This document shows positions 34,731 through 47,471 of a stretch of 64,000 bases of DNA, piece after piece. Both the position numbers and the translations under genes were made by a program. The stretch spans positions 6,236,925 to 6,300,924 of the forward strand of contig JAJEKV010000052.1 in NCBI GenBank assembly GCA_021234155.1, in the 5' to 3' direction. The notes under the pieces were generated by a model. That model searched no databases and was not told the origin of the DNA. It was given only the letters and a program-made list of their open reading frames with translations. The stretch's first letter is position 1. Each line of letters begins with the position of its first letter. Source of the DNA: Isoetes taiwanensis. Taxonomy: Eukaryota; Streptophyta; Lycopodiopsida; Isoetales; Isoetaceae.

Positions 34731-35723
34731 TTTTTGGAATTAGTGAGTTTTTAGTATCCTTTTTCCGGCCACTTTCCGGCTAAACGTGGCCATGGCGTTT
34801 TGGCCTTTAGCAAACGCTGAACTTAGCCCACCGCTGTAGGCATACTTACTCCGACGTGCTTTGTTCTGGTCTGCACAACTCAGCCACGTTTTCTTCACCC
34901 TTGCCCTGCCCACAAGGTAAGCTTTGTATACTCAACCGCGTAACAGTTTAAGCTAAGATTCATGGAGAAGATTCATGGTATTCAGTAAAAGACTGTACAT
35001 TTATGCTGGGTTCAGTATGAATAGGTTAATGCTTAAAGTAGATAGATACGCAGTGTCCTTTGTTTTAATCTGTTTCAAGGGCCTGCTTCAAGTTCTTTCA
35101 AGATCAAGAACAAAAAAAAGATTATACACAAAGTTCTTCTTCCACTCTAGTGAATTTCCTGCAATAAAGCTGTTTCAAGGGCCTGTTTCAAGCTCTTTCA
35201 AGAGCAAAAAGAAGCCATGAATCACACAAACAAAGCTCTGTTTCCAAACCTTAGAAACTTTTCTCCAACAGGTGCTTCAATACATATTGGTTTTGATGTA
35301 GATAGAGCAAGTCCCCAGATAGAAGCTCAAAAATATGTGCAAAAAACAGTAGAAGTCAGGAGCTGCACCTCCAAGCCCAACAGAAATCTCAGGAGTTCAC
35401 AGCAAAAAAAAGCGTCTTCATAGTGCACCAGCAACCGAAATTTTGACCATCTTAAAATTTCACCCTTATTTGACTCGTTTTTTTAGGGCGAAAAAGTCTG
35501 GTGAATTGTCTTTGCGGTTTTGGCGGCGCGCTTACCGCTTTTTTGTCTGCGCCTTCTCCTGCCGCTTGTGCACTCGCTGCTATACGCCCTATAGTGGCTG
35601 GGCGTAGCACGTCCATCTTCATGGACGATGGTTCAAAGGGGCCAGATTAGGGGCCAGATTCTTCCGTGCACTGATGCGAAGAAAAAACAGGGGATATTTG
35701 GGATTTCTCACAGCAAAAACAAT
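34731..35723. other. No recognisable gene
   Basis: Short plus-strand ORFs at 34,975-35,220 and 35,217-35,423 have no recognisable domains. A GC-richer patch lies at 35,500-35,620. I see no transposon ends. Confidence 0.4.
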
Positions 35724-35821
35724 GTGCAAACAGGGGATTTTTTTCACTACTCTTCCATGATCTTCACCTTTCGTGCAAACAGGGGATTTTTTTCACTACT
35801 CTTCCATGATCTTCACCTTTC
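35724..35821. repeat. Perfect 49-bp tandem duplication
   Basis: The unit starting GTGCAAACAGGGGATTTTTT is present at 35,724-35,772 and again, identically, at 35,773-35,821. Confidence 0.9.
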
Positions 35822-36039
35822 AGGGCCGATTCGTGTTTTTATTTCCTTTTTTATTTCCTTTCTATCTTCTTCCAAACACAATGATCCTAATATCAGGAGT
35901 TTTTCAGCTTGATTCTTCAGGACTTCATAGCTCGATTCTTGCAGACGAGTTTAATCCGCAGAACGAAGGCCTCCTGCATACAGTGTAAACACCTATCAAA
36001 TGTAATAGAGTGCAGAGTGCAAAACAGACCCGCCAGAAA

Positions 36040-36145
36040 CACCATAGCCATGGCTGGAAACGCTGGAAATGCCATAGCCAAGGCCGGAAACGCTGGAACC
36101 ATAGCCATGGCTGGAACCGCTGGAAATGCCGGAAACGCGAAGCCA
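36040..36145. repeat. GGAAACGCTGGAAATGCC-type minisatellite
   Basis: About five imperfect repeats of words such as GCCATAGCCATGGCTGGAAA and CGCTGGAAATGCC. In one plus-strand frame they give an Ala/Gly/Asn repeat (AMAGNAGNA). No larger coding context was found. Confidence 0.75.
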
Positions 36146-36226
36146 AGACTAGAATAATCAAGAAGCCAAGACTAGAATCGATCAAGAACGGGAGAAATTT
36201 TAAGGTGGACAAAATTTCGTCGAAGA

Positions 36227-36276
36227 ATTTCACTCACCATTGAAATTTCCTGGAGAAATTTCAAGGTGAGTGAAAT
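36227..36276. repeat. Hairpin, arms of 22-23 bp
   Basis: ATTTCACTCACC-A-TTGAAATTTC (36,227-36,249) pairs with GAAATTTCAAGGTGAGTGAAAT (36,255-36,276), with one bulged base and a 5-nt loop. Confidence 0.85.
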
Positions 36277-38205
36277 TTCTCCTTCCAAAATCCTCGTAAC
36301 AAAGAACACGGTTAAACTTAAAACTGCATATAGCGTCTTTTTTTCGCATATCCTGCTTTTCAAGGCAAGCCAACAAAAGAAAGAGCTCACGAAGACGAGC
36401 ATTCCAAGACCTAGCAAGATTTGAAGGCTCCAAATGCTTGGAAGATTTACAAAGCAAAGGCAGAACGCAAAATTCCAGCCAAAATTCACAGCCAAAGGGC
36501 AGCAAAAAGAAGCAGAGATGAAGGACTCACAAATCCAAGAAGCCAGTCTGCTTGAACACGATGTTTCTGACCCGTCTGAAGTCCCTGCCCTTAAGTGTTC
36601 TTGCAGCGCCTTCTCAGACAGAAAACGTAGTCATTCGGATTCTCGAGCAAGAAGTTCATGGGGAGGACGACGCTCTTCCTCCTTTTTTATTTTCATCTTC
36701 CACAGGGTCGATTTCCTTCTCTCTGTTCTTCTTTTCGGTGAAATCCAGAATTTTGGACCAATCTGGAACATTAACAGACAGAAGGAGATTGGTGCAGAAC
36801 TTGCCTAGATTCAAGAGTTGGGGCCATCTGCCGGATCATCCGAGAAGCTGTGGGCATTGGTGTTAATCTAATTTATAGAAGGCCGCGTCCAAGTCTAGCG
36901 ATCCCACGCCCCAATTCAGCCAATTTTCCAGATAAATCTGTCGGCCTGGGTTTCCTGGACAAATTCGTGCCTCGATGTGGTCTACAAGTTGAGTTTTATC
37001 AGAAGATGTAATTCAACATATATGGGCAGCATATAAGGATCTGGAGGTGTCCATCAGTTTTGGTACCATTGCATTACTAAACCTAAGAATCTTTCGTCAA
37101 TACGGAGGATAAGTCCCATACCGGCACAAATGGTGGATAAGTCTCAAGGTTGGTTCTGTCTCTAGGTGCAATGTTCTGCACAATATAATGGCAGCTTAAA
37201 TTTAAGGGAAGGGGTATAAAAGAACATGAACGTGGGCTCACACTGTCGGTCATATCTGGGTTCAACTCCCAGAAGTGCAATAAATGCGTTAAAAAAATAA
37301 TAATAATAATTCAACTGTCAAAGCTAAGAAGGCGTTGGCTCCGCCAGCGCTAAATTCTTGTATTATATATTATTAATATATACAATGCCTTCAATAAAAC
37401 AAAAACATATTGAACTAATGCAATCCAAAGCCAGAGTTCTGCCCAATGGTTCACACTTTAACATATAAATTTCCTTTTAATCATGCATGGTCAAGGCATT
37501 CCAGTTTTATTTTTGCATCACAATGCAAAGTAAAGTTATATTAATTTTTTACATCCTTCACTGCTCTGAACCACAGTAATTTTTCCATTACACGCTGCTT
37601 GTTGAGTTTGCCTGCAATCATATGTCTTCTCCTCTTCAAGAAGATAAATAGTAAACATGCCTATAATTCAAAAAAACAATGTAACAATCATGCGCCATGT
37701 TTGAATAAAAAACCCTAGTGATAAGATCTCGGCAAGGGGCTTGGACAACGCAAGGCTGCTAAACGTTCCCAAAAAACCCACGCTCCATGGAGAATACCGA
37801 AGTCGCGCATCACCTCTGGACCTGCACATCAACAACAAAAAAAAAACCAATAGAGAAAAAACCTCGAAAAAGCGAGGGGCTAGTCACGCGTGCCATGCAA
37901 CAAAAAATAACATTTACAATAATATACACATTAAGGGAGGGTGGGTGGGAGTCAAGGGAACTGCTAAGAGAGGAGAAAATGCCGATGAGAAGTCGATGAA
38001 GAACCTGCAAGAAATAGCTATCCCCAAATGGACCAGAGCCCCAGAAAATGCATGCAAGGCATGCATACATGGAAGAGATGCTTCTTTGAGAAGTGCTTTG
38101 TGTATCTTGCTTTAGATTGCTAGTGCAAATTGTCAGTAAGTATGACAGTTCCTAGGATTGACCCATGAGGACATGGGTTGAATCTCATGGGTCAAATTTT
38201 AGAAG
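36277..38205. other. No supported gene; possible SINE and gypsy relics
   Basis: A TAA-rich tail (AAAAAAATAATAATAATAATT, ending about 37,310) preceded by GGGTTCAACTCCC (37,258-37,270, B-box-like) suggests a SINE, but no A box was found. At 38,070-38,115 the words GRDASLRSALCILL recall the end of gypsy integrases. No full domain is present. Confidence 0.3.
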
Positions 38206-38500
38206 GGGAGAATGTAATGGTCCTGGGAAGTTAAGGACCAGTATTGTACAAGTATTTGTACATAAATATATGAAGATACATGCATGGCATATATCCACAC
38301 AAGCAAATCCACATAAGCAAAGGTATAAAGAGGAAATTTTAAAAGAGGGCTTTTGGTGGAACGTGAGGAATTTTTGCAAGAGAGGAACACCAAATAGAAT
38401 TTGAGTTGCAGAGGAGCGGGAGGAGGCTATCTGGAGGCAAGAGCTGGAATAGACAGCATCGAATCGTTCTTCCTTTTCAGGTGGGGTTTTAGAATTCAAT
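38206..38500 (+). mobile_element. Possible polypurine tract and LTR start (gypsy-like)
   Basis: AGAAGGGGAGAATGTAATGG has the form of a Ty3/gypsy polypurine tract followed by an LTR starting TGTAATGG (about 38,214). A TATA-like GGTATAAAG lies 105-115 bp further on. No gypsy polyprotein is recognisable upstream and the LTR end is not defined, so this is tentative. Confidence 0.3.
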
Positions 38501-38698
38501 TGAGGGGAAAAAGATGGGAGCGCCTAAAATCTTGACCATTTTGTCTTTTACCTCCAAATTCGGTTTGAATTGGTTTCTTGACAAATTTCTGCAAAAATTT
38601 GCTTGTTCTTCCTGAATTGAACCTCCATTTCCTCTGGATCGCGAGCTAGCCTTGTAGGGGCTAGCATTTCTTCTAAATTAAAATGCAAAGATCTACAC

Positions 38699-39019
38699 AT
38701 GGATACTCGAATTTTTGCAATTCTTAAACAGAAGCATAGATTAACTTGTGGTTTTCTTGTTGGCAAGCCCTCTGATCTGTGGAACTCTTTGATCTACAGA
38801 GGGCTATTTCCTCACAATTCTTTTCAACCAGAAAGCTCCCTAGTCCCGAGTTGTGAAGATTTCAAAAACCAGATAATAGACTCCTGGCTTGAGGAGTTTC
38901 TTGGATCCAAGAATATTGAAGCAACAGCCATCATCAGAGCTTACAATGATCAATTTGATTCCAAAATTACCATAAAGTTGTATTCAGAAATTGAATTAGG
39001 AGATTTCTCGGAAAATTAA
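38699..39019 (+). CDS. Small ORF upstream of LINE ORF1, unknown
   Basis: 106 codons, starting MDTRIFAILKQKHRL and ending ELGDFSEN, 150 bp upstream of LINE ORF1 and on the same strand. It shows no domain I recognise. It may be an extra ORF of the LINE 5' region or unrelated. Confidence 0.3.
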   Translation: MDTRIFAILKQKHRLTCGFLVGKPSDLWNSLIYRGLFPHNSFQPESSLVPSCEDFKNQIIDSWLEEFLGSKNIEATAIIRAYNDQFDSKITIKLYSEIELGDFSEN

Positions 39020-39170
39020 GGGGAATTTCTTCTTCAAATTTGGCAATTATGGCTTTGTGGAGTTATCCTGGCTTTCTTATAGATAGATAGGTTCTTGAAT
39101 TTCCTTTCACACATATCTTTTTGCATTCTCTCCTTCTTCTTCCTAAGCTTTCCTCTGTTGAATTTATCCT

Positions 39171-41609
39171 TTGTTGTTTTCTCCTGCTCCCGCTCATATG
39201 GAAAATAAAAATTATTTTAGCCCTAAGTTTTTACCATTTCTTCACTCTTTCTCTGCTTTGTCGCCTAGAGATCGATCTGAGATCCTCAAAAAGTTAAGCT
39301 CTTTCCATAATAATCCGGAAGAAATTATTCTGTTTGGTAATTTCTCTAATCTTGCAGATCAAAATCAGGTCATGGATCCCAAAACTTACAAAACTCCTGT
39401 TTGGGATAATTTCTCGAGGGATCCTGACATGTGGGGCCGAGTTCCAGTTCTTGATCCAGCTACCCAAGTGCCTTTACCTTATGGGGTCCCGAAACCAACA
39501 GCTGAGATCTTGCCAGATGACCATTATGATGCTGCCTTGAAGGAGCTCCGGCCAATTGAAGGGAGCAAGCAAAAAATTTACCATGGTATTTCTCTTGATT
39601 TACCTTCTGTTCATTCAAAAATTGCTTCTCTTAGGGACACAGCTATTCTCATTAAGGTCTCTAGGTCTGGCATTCAACTAGACAAGCTATGGTCTTTCTG
39701 CCTAAATCTCCAAGAAGGGGTCCTCATAAATGCTTTATACTGGTTATCCTATCCCTACATCATGGTTGAATGTGGTAACCAAAGAACTACAAATTATCTA
39801 CGTAAAATTGGTTCCCAGAGCTATGAGTCATACCAACTCTCCTTTCTAAAATGGGATCCTAAACTTAATTTTGAAGGCATAGATAATTTGTGTGTGGCCT
39901 CCACTACTCTTCAAGGCTTAAATCCTATTTATTGGACTGAAGATTGTCTCAAACTCCTATTTAACTCAATTGGGCATTACATCTGCACAGAATTTTCTCC
40001 CTCGAGATCCGCAAGAGCCTTCATTCAGCTTGATCTCTCTAAAAATATACCTACTTCCATTCCCTTCTCTGATGCCTTTGGCCAAGCCACCTGCCTATCT
40101 CTGAGATGGTCAGGATTACCTCCTCATTGCCAGAATTGTTCGAACAGGAATTTTTGGTACAGTAACTGTCCTCAAAAGGATCCAGATGTGAGCAAAGATG
40201 TGCCAGACTCAACAAAAGGTGCTCCAAACATCTACAATGACTATGTGCAAAAGGTCAATGAAACTCAAGTCCAAGGAAAGTTAGTCAGCAGATCAGTAAA
40301 CTCGAGCTTGACTTATCAAGACAAGGACCAAAGTAAAAAATTTCAATGGAATAAAGTAAATGGCAGCAAGAGAATTAGAAATCAACAAATGAAAAGATTG
40401 GACAAGTCACCTCCACAACCCTTCAGCAAGAGCAAAAATTTTCAATTCTCTAAAGGTTCTCAGGATTCAGGGGTTAAAGTTATTCTCAATCATGAGAATG
40501 CCAAAGACAAGGGCAAAGCTCCGATCCAACAAGATGAATTGCAGACTGAGAAGCTCTATGGTTTGTTAAAATAGGTTATGGTTGGAACTAAAGAAAATAG
40601 CATGCTCCAACCACAAAGGTTATCTGAACAGTGTGGCCTCTCAAAAGATAAGAGTGTTCCTTTAATTATTAAAAGTCATACCTCACAGCAATCAGCCATC
40701 CTTAAAGGCTTGAAAATATGTGAACAAGTTCTAGCAGGGAATTCAGGAAAGGGAAAACATAATGAGCTAAGCAAACCTACTTCGACAACAAGTGTTGACC
40801 TGCGAAAGGTTTCTAAGCAATTGACTTCTATCAAATACAATGTTTCTTCTAGTAAGTCAAATGGTATTTCCAGAGCTATTATTCAAGATTCTTCTACACC
40901 AGCAAATCAAGCAAATCAAGGAAAAGTTGTTAATGACTCTGATCTATTACCACCTCTCAAAGATCAGGTCCCTACTCAAGTGGAGCCTACTCATGAAAAT
41001 CATTTTGACAACATGGTGGATAAAATTGACTGCTCGAATCAATTTCAGGTACTTGCTAGTGTAAATGTAGATCAAGAGTTGGATTTATTACTGGACAATA
41101 GCTCCAACCCTCATATTATGGACATTCACACCACTACTACAGAATTCTCCCCTTCACTCCATCCAAACCTTTCTGATCCTTTAATTGATTTCAATGTAAT
41201 TTCAAGTCCATCCCCAACTGTCACTTCCCTAGTCTCCAAGGTAATTGCAGACATAACACCTGTTTGCATTATCCCTTATGACTCGAGTACTCCTTCTGGT
41301 TGCAGCAAAGATGACATATGCAAAAGGCAAGTTCCCCTTTCTGATAACACTAATTTGGATGCTCTTAAAGATAATACTTTTAACTTATTTGAATTTATAC
41401 CTGGGGGTTGTTCTGATAGTGAATTTGATAGTGAAAAAGAAAATTGGGGTAAAGAATCCTTTTTAGCTGATACTTCTCAGACCACAAATGCCAGGAATAA
41501 ATCTAAGTCAAAAATGAAAAAAGGTCTTGCCAAGTTTAACATCTCTGCTTATCTTCATAAAACTCCAGCTGGAAATACTAGGAGTAAAAGGAATAAGAAA
41601 AATAGATAA
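39171..41609 (+). pseudogene. LINE ORF1 (nucleic-acid-binding gag-like protein) with one in-frame TAG
   Basis: One frame of 812 codons, interrupted only by TAG at 40,572-40,574. The first part (467 aa) has a DUF4283-like region (LDKLWSFCLNLQEG, YPYIMVECGNQRT, FIQLDLSKNIP) followed by a degenerate zinc knuckle, CQNCSNRNFWYSNC (about 40,127-40,168). This order is typical of plant LINE ORF1 proteins that coat the RNA. The second part is Ser/Asn/Lys-rich and low in motifs, ending in a basic tail (RSKRNKKNR). TAG could come from CAG by deamination; read-through is possible but unproven. It ends 38 bp before ORF2. Confidence 0.82.
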
Positions 41610-41647
41610 CTTTCTAAGGTCCTTTCCATCTGTCTTCTTTCCTTTCT

Positions 41648-44600
41648 ATGAAGATATTGACATGGAATGTCAGAGGGATAAAAGGTCCCATCAAGAGAAG
41701 AAGAGTAATTTCACAACTTAGACAGTATAAGGCTGATCTCATTCTACTTCAAGAAACCAAGCTCCCTACCTTTGAGAGCTCAAGTCTGGCTGAGTGGATT
41801 TTCCCGGGTGCTTCCTCAATTTGGATTGAATCCTCTGGTACTTGTGGTGGTCTCATCATGATTTGGAAAACTATGACTCAAGTCTACTTTTATAATAGCC
41901 CCTCTAAATGCTGGCAAGCTGTAGTTTTCTCATTCAACAATTCTACTTTTGGACTTCTCAACATCTATGCTCCAACATCTCCTAAGGATAGAGAACTCTT
42001 ATGGCCTGAAATTAATCATTGGATTTCTTCTCAACCTGCTACTGATTGGATTGTAGCAGAAGATTTTAACAACACTCCTAATTGGGACATGAAGTTAGGG
42101 AACAAAATTAATATGTCTGTCACTGAGAGAACTAATTGGGATTCTCTGATCTCTGACTCCAATATGATTCATGTCCCTTCCTCTACTGCCATCTACACTT
42201 GGTCAAACAAACAAAAAAACTCGAACAGAGTCTATTGTGCTCTTGATAGGTTTTATGTTTCAAATGCATCCAATTCCTTTTGGGACAACTGTTATGTGGT
42301 TAGTGATGAGGCTATATCTATCTCGGATCATCAGCCTCAATTCCTTCACACTAAGCACCTTCTGAATCTTCCAAGAGAGAGTAACATTCCTTTTAAACTC
42401 AATTGGTCCCTTCTCCAGAATGATAAATTCTGTCAAGATTTTTAAAATTTTTACCTCTCTATGCAACAAAGGATTGATGTCACTACCAATGGCCATCATT
42501 CTATGAAAGCTTTCTATACCAAGATCAAGCATGCCAAAAATTGGATCAAGAATTGGTCTCAATCAATCTTCAAAGAGAAATCTAGACTGAAAGATTGCTA
42601 CTTTGAGCAAATGAGGCAAATTAGAGCTCTGCTGCATTCTCATCCTTATGACATCAATCTGCAAGTTGGGGAAGAAGTGTTAGAAAGGAAAATTAAATCA
42701 ATTGAGGAAATAGAGGCCAAGAGTTATGCAATCAAATGCAAGATTAAATTTAATAAGGAAATGGATTTAGGTAGTTCAAAATTCTTCTTTAGAACTGCTA
42801 GAAACAGGCTCCTTAATAATTCCATCACTCAAGTGTCATCTGATAGGGGTTCATTGATTGATGCTCCCAAAGATATCAAGTTTTTTTTCCAGGAAAAATA
42901 TGCTTCACTCTTCAGTAAGAGTACTGATACCGTGAATAACTTGACCTCAAAGAGAGATGAATTCAATTCCCTGATGGACCAAATTATGCCAAACTCTGGT
43001 TGCTTGATGGAAGATTCGATTGCCTCTGCTCCTACTGATCAGGAAATTTATAATGTTATCCTAAGCTTTAGCAAAAGTAAATCACCTGGACCTGATGGGA
43101 TCCCTACAGAATTCTACTTAAAATTTTGGGATATTCTTAAAGGGGATGTCATTAAATTAGTACATGGCTTCTGGAGATCTGAGCACCTACACTCTTCAAT
43201 CTCAGCTGGTTTCATCACCCTTGTTCCAAAAGTGGATAGGCCTTCATCCTTCTCTGATTGGAGGCCTATATCCCTAACCAACTCCACCTACAAGATCTGT
43301 GCCAAGCTAATTGCCAATAGGATCAAGCCTTTTCTTCAAGATAAAATCAATATCAAGCAGTCTGCTTTCTTGCCCAATAGATTTATCTTGGATAACTACA
43401 TTATGGCCATTGAAGGCTTGCATTGGAATAGGTTCTCTGGTCAAAACAGTGTGCTCCTAAAGCTAGACTTTAAAAGAGCCTTTGATTCTGTCAATTGGGA
43501 TTTTCTAAAATTTGCTCTGGAAAAAATTGGTTTCAACCCCAAGATTATATCTCTGATCTTGGGATTAAATTCAATGGCAAACTCAGCTGTCTTAATTAAT
43601 GGCTCTCCTACAAAATTTTTTCAATTAGCTCGGGGAGTTAGGCAGGGTTGTCCCCTTGCACCCTACCTCTTTCTAGTTGTTGCTGAGATGCTTACTAAGG
43701 CTGTGGACTTCCATCATAATTGTGGCAATTTGCAAGATCTAAATCTTCCTGATAATAATGGTTCCCTTATTCTATCCCAGTATGCAGATGACACCTTTGC
43801 CTTCCTGGATTCCAATCCCAGAAATATTGCCAAGTTCCTCAACATTATTGACCTCTTTTCTGCAGCCTCTGGCATTTATTTAAATATTGCCAAGAGTGTT
43901 ATTATAGGTGACTCTGCTCAAAATTCTATCTGTGGCATTATGGTTCTGGATACTCTGCAAGCATCTAAACTGCTGGGGATGCCTTTATCTTTGAACCCAA
44001 ACATCAAGGGGCTTTGGGATCCAATTCTGCAAAAGATCAAGAGAAAGTTAAGCTCCTACAGAAATTCTTTGTCTATGGCTGGTAGAACTTTAATTGCATC
44101 GGTCCTTGGTGCATCCCACATATATTTCTCTTCAGCCTTAGTGGCTCCTAAATCAACTTAAAAGGAGCTAGAGAAAACTATCCGAAATTTCATTTGGGGA
44201 GGCTCTCATTCAGTTAACTGGGATACTATCACCAGATCCAGATCCAATGGTGGCTTAGGCTGTAAAAATCTATATCTGCAAGCTTGTGCACTGGCAGGTA
44301 AATACATTTGGAGAGCTCTAACTGGTAGCAACTCTATGGCATCTATTTTTATCAAATATTGGATCAAGAAATCATATCTAGATGGTCACCCAACTGTGCA
44401 ACATTGTTTACCTGATTCAGCAATCAATATTCTGCATCCTGGAAAAAATACTTCCCCTTTGATGCAAAACATGCTCAAGGCCTGGAACTTGGTGCAAGGT
44501 TGTTTTGATTCGATTGATATAGCTGACCTCCATATGCACTCTTCTCTTTTCTGGTCCCCTCCATTTATGGACTTTGCAGATAATATCCCTGCTCTGAGAC

Positions 44601-44941
44601 ATCCAAAGATCTATAGGAAATGGTCCTCTAATGGTATATCTCGTATTAAGGATTTATATAGGAATAATCATATCATTTCTTGGACCAATTTCAGAAGGAT
44701 TATTAAGGGTACTTCCAGTGATAAAGCTTTATTTCTTCACTTCAAAAGTATATTATCTCAAGCTAACAATCTCACTGGGAATGATTGTAGTACTATTCTT
44801 AAAGTTAATGGCCATAGCAAATATAAAGTCAGTGCTATCTATACCATTCTCAACCATAGAGAAACTTCAGCCAAAGCTAAGCTTAAGTGGTCTATTACTG
44901 AAGATGAATGTAAAATCCTAAGTGACCAGAAGTTTTATTGA
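41648..44941 (+). pseudogene. LINE ORF2: APE-type endonuclease and reverse transcriptase, two in-frame TAA
   Basis: A single frame of 1,097 codons with TAA at 42,443-42,445 and 44,159-44,161. The N-terminal endonuclease has MKILTWNVRGI, LLQETKL, LNIYAPT and ISDHQP; the usual GDFN site reads AEDFNN. Reverse transcriptase follows: WRPISLTN, LKLDFKRAFDSVNW, ARGVRQGCPLAPYLF and the catalytic YADD at 43,781-43,792. Then come thumb motifs KLLGMPL, RNFIWGG and NGGLGCKN. The C-terminal zf-RVT finger is absent, so the element is 3' truncated. In plants this protein nicks target DNA and copies the LINE RNA at the nick. With two stops it is inactive unless the stops are read through. Confidence 0.9.
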
Positions 44942-44965
44942 CAAATTAAGTGGTGTATTCCACTG

Positions 44966-46325
44966 GTAGTACTGATGCATATATCTAGAGTGACACATTA
45001 TACTTGCATTTCTATTTCTAAATTCCCAATGGTTTGATACTTCTTTGCATGCAAGCATTGATGTAATATACTTTGGAGCTCATCCTACTAATCTGCTTCG
45101 GTAGCCTTGCTTTCTATTATTGGGGATGTGATCAATATCTTGATCATACAAATGTTCTTGCTTTGTTTCTTCTTCCAATTAAAAAGAGCTAAAATGCTGT
45201 GGATCATCTATGCTAAGGCAATATCAACTTGCACAATCTACTATATGTCATTTGTGACCCTAATAATTTGGTTCCAATTCAAACATATATGGAATATATC
45301 CAAATACCCAAGTGAAGATACGTAGTTCCACAATCATGATAGTAGTTAAATAATTTGTATTTTATATGGCATACAAACACCATATAGAAATGTTCCATGT
45401 CGAATGCTTATTTCCTTATCTAATACATCCACGTGGTGGGACTCGTTTAACGGTGCTTTAGATTATTGTGAGTACTAGGAGGTGCTAATATTGTATCTGG
45501 AAGACATAAAATACATATAGACATTTTTAGAACATACAACTACTCAGTTATATACTTGTGGTACTTGTGGACGGGCTTGTAGATGAAGAACATGGTAGGG
45601 GTCTACTTTAATTTAAATATAGATTGTGAAAACATGACTTCACGGTTTGATTTAGGCCACTTCACCCTCAAGAAACTGAGGGCAACCCTCTGTGCGCAGC
45701 ACCTTGTTTCAAAGAAAAGTCAACTTACTTCAATAAAAATTTGAGCACTCTGCTATGGAAATCATGGGCGATATGTAGAGCTGCCTAGCTGGGATGTCAT
45801 CAATCCTTCTTAGCCCTATAGTTTAAATTAGAATATGGTACCCAAACTGGTGTAAACTGATTGTTTTTACTATAGGCCTCAACCTTGTTTACATAAGCCA
45901 GCTTCTTTCCACCAGGATTGTGATATATACCAAGCACATGCTATTTACAAAGTCACCCATAATTACCTAGCCCTAAGCAACATTGCAACACAAAATGCTA
46001 GTCCCTACCACTACATCTGCTCGCCTGCTTAGTTTGGATGTCTATAATAATGCCATATGCCTTGATCAAGATTAGGAACTGTAGCAACTCCAAACTCCTT
46101 CAGTGCTCCATTTTGCAGTACAAATTTATAAAGCTTAATGTCCACATTATAAGCTATTTCAATTTCCAACATGTAGAGAACTGTAAACATGTCGTCAAAA
46201 AGATTCTACGGTTTCTTACCATTGTAGATTGTGTACAAAATGCATATGCCTACCAAGGAGACCTGCAGTAAGAGCTCATGATGTTACTTCTTCTCATTAT
46301 CAAAATTGTAGCTTTAGATCAGAAG
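44966..46325. other. No recognisable gene
   Basis: AT-rich sequence with only short, unsupported ORFs and no clear repeat ends. Confidence 0.45.
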
Positions 46326-46329
46326 AACT

Positions 46330-47400
46330 ACTTATATTTTCCAGGTTGCGGGTCATGGCAGGTTGGAAAGCACTATATGCCATGCAGAACAACAGCCACA
46401 AGGCAGAGTTGTATGCCTGGGGCCACCAGTCACACTTGTTTAAGGCCTTGGCCGAGCCGGTCCTCTTATATGGGGCAGAAGTATGGGGTCCGGTGATATC
46501 CCTCAACACCTGGAATGACCTCGAGCATGTGCAGAAAGCCTTCTTGGCACAAGCCCTTGGGGTAAAGTCCACAGTTCCATACCAGATCCTACTCCAGGAG
46601 ATAGGTTTTCTACCCCTTCAATGAGCTGCATTAGAACGCCATATCATTTACTTCCGAGGAAGGTGGTCGCTATGGGTGATACGTTTGCCCAACCTTGCTT
46701 TGACCATGACGATGGGTCCCCAGCGCTGAAAGCCCTATTTGGAAGGGCCGAGCAAGCTCGGTGGTCTCTCCGGGGTGTACAGGGCAAAGCGGTGCGTGCA
46801 GTGCGGACAAAGAAAGATCACAAGGCACTTAAGCTGTATCTAGCTGCTGCTTCGCCGCCAAGCTACGGAATCTGCGGATGCTCGGCGCTTGCGTTAAAGC
46901 GGCACACTATCGGCGGCAAAGTCAATCCTAGGCTCACGAGAGGCCCACACGGTGCTTGTACACCCATTTGCCCATGAAGAAGCGCAGACTTACATAGCTT
47001 CCCATTACGACGCAGTGCACATCATCTCAAAATTGAGATAGGGCGTTGGGCTCGGAAAGCACTGGAGGAAAGGCTTTGCTAGTATTGCCACCAGGGCACC
47101 ATTGAGGATGAATGTCATGCCCTCTAGATCTGCCCAGCGTTTGCCCATATCCGAGAACGGTATGTTCGATTACTAGTGCCTGGGCATGAGTTATTGAATA
47201 CGGCTTCAGTGGGTTTGTTGGGGTCATATCTCCAGGAGGTTATGGATGCACGGACTTCGATTTGTGTCCTCAGGGATGATATTGAACTGTCTATACAATT
47301 GTCTGTGTGCCCAAACATACTTTATTATTGCTAAGGTTTTCTCCTCGAAAGCCCGGGGCAGGGGGTTTTTAATCCTTTAATATAGTTGTTGCTGCTCTCT
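46330..47400 (+). mobile_element. LINE fragment F (RT thumb to C-terminal finger), second lineage
   Basis: The plus strand encodes NNSHKAELYAWGHQSHLFKA, EPVLLYGAEVWGP, LEHVQKAFLAQALGVKSTVP and GFLPL, a LINE post-RT region. After a frame shift come FGRAEQARWSLRGVQGKAVR and, after 46,977, more shifted pieces, including a finger resembling C-x2-C-HQGTIEDECHAL-x-ICPAF (about 47,080-47,135) with stops in it. The wording differs clearly from the LINEs at 25, 33 and 39 kb, so it is another lineage. It is heavily decayed. Confidence 0.75.
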
Positions 47401-47471
47401 TTTTTGTTTGGGTCCCATAGGCCAATTGGTCTCCGTGGATGATAGAAAATCTATTCTATTCGATTCTATTC

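Larger units (their letters stand above)
38600..44965 (+). mobile_element. Nearly full-length L1-type LINE (E)
   Basis: ORF1 (39,171-41,609) and ORF2 (41,648-44,941) lie in the order and spacing of plant L1 elements. There are no frameshifts but three in-frame stop codons. The 5' start is uncertain (between about 38,500 and 39,100). The 3' end is cut off: the zf-RVT finger, 3' UTR and poly-A tail expected after about 44,940 are missing. The absence of frameshifts suggests a fairly young insertion. Confidence 0.85.

Noticed and set aside
40572-40574. Programmed stop read-through in LINE ORF1
   Set aside because: Possible in principle, but no read-through context was recognised, and ORF2 has two more stops. 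Simple nonsense mutation is more economical.
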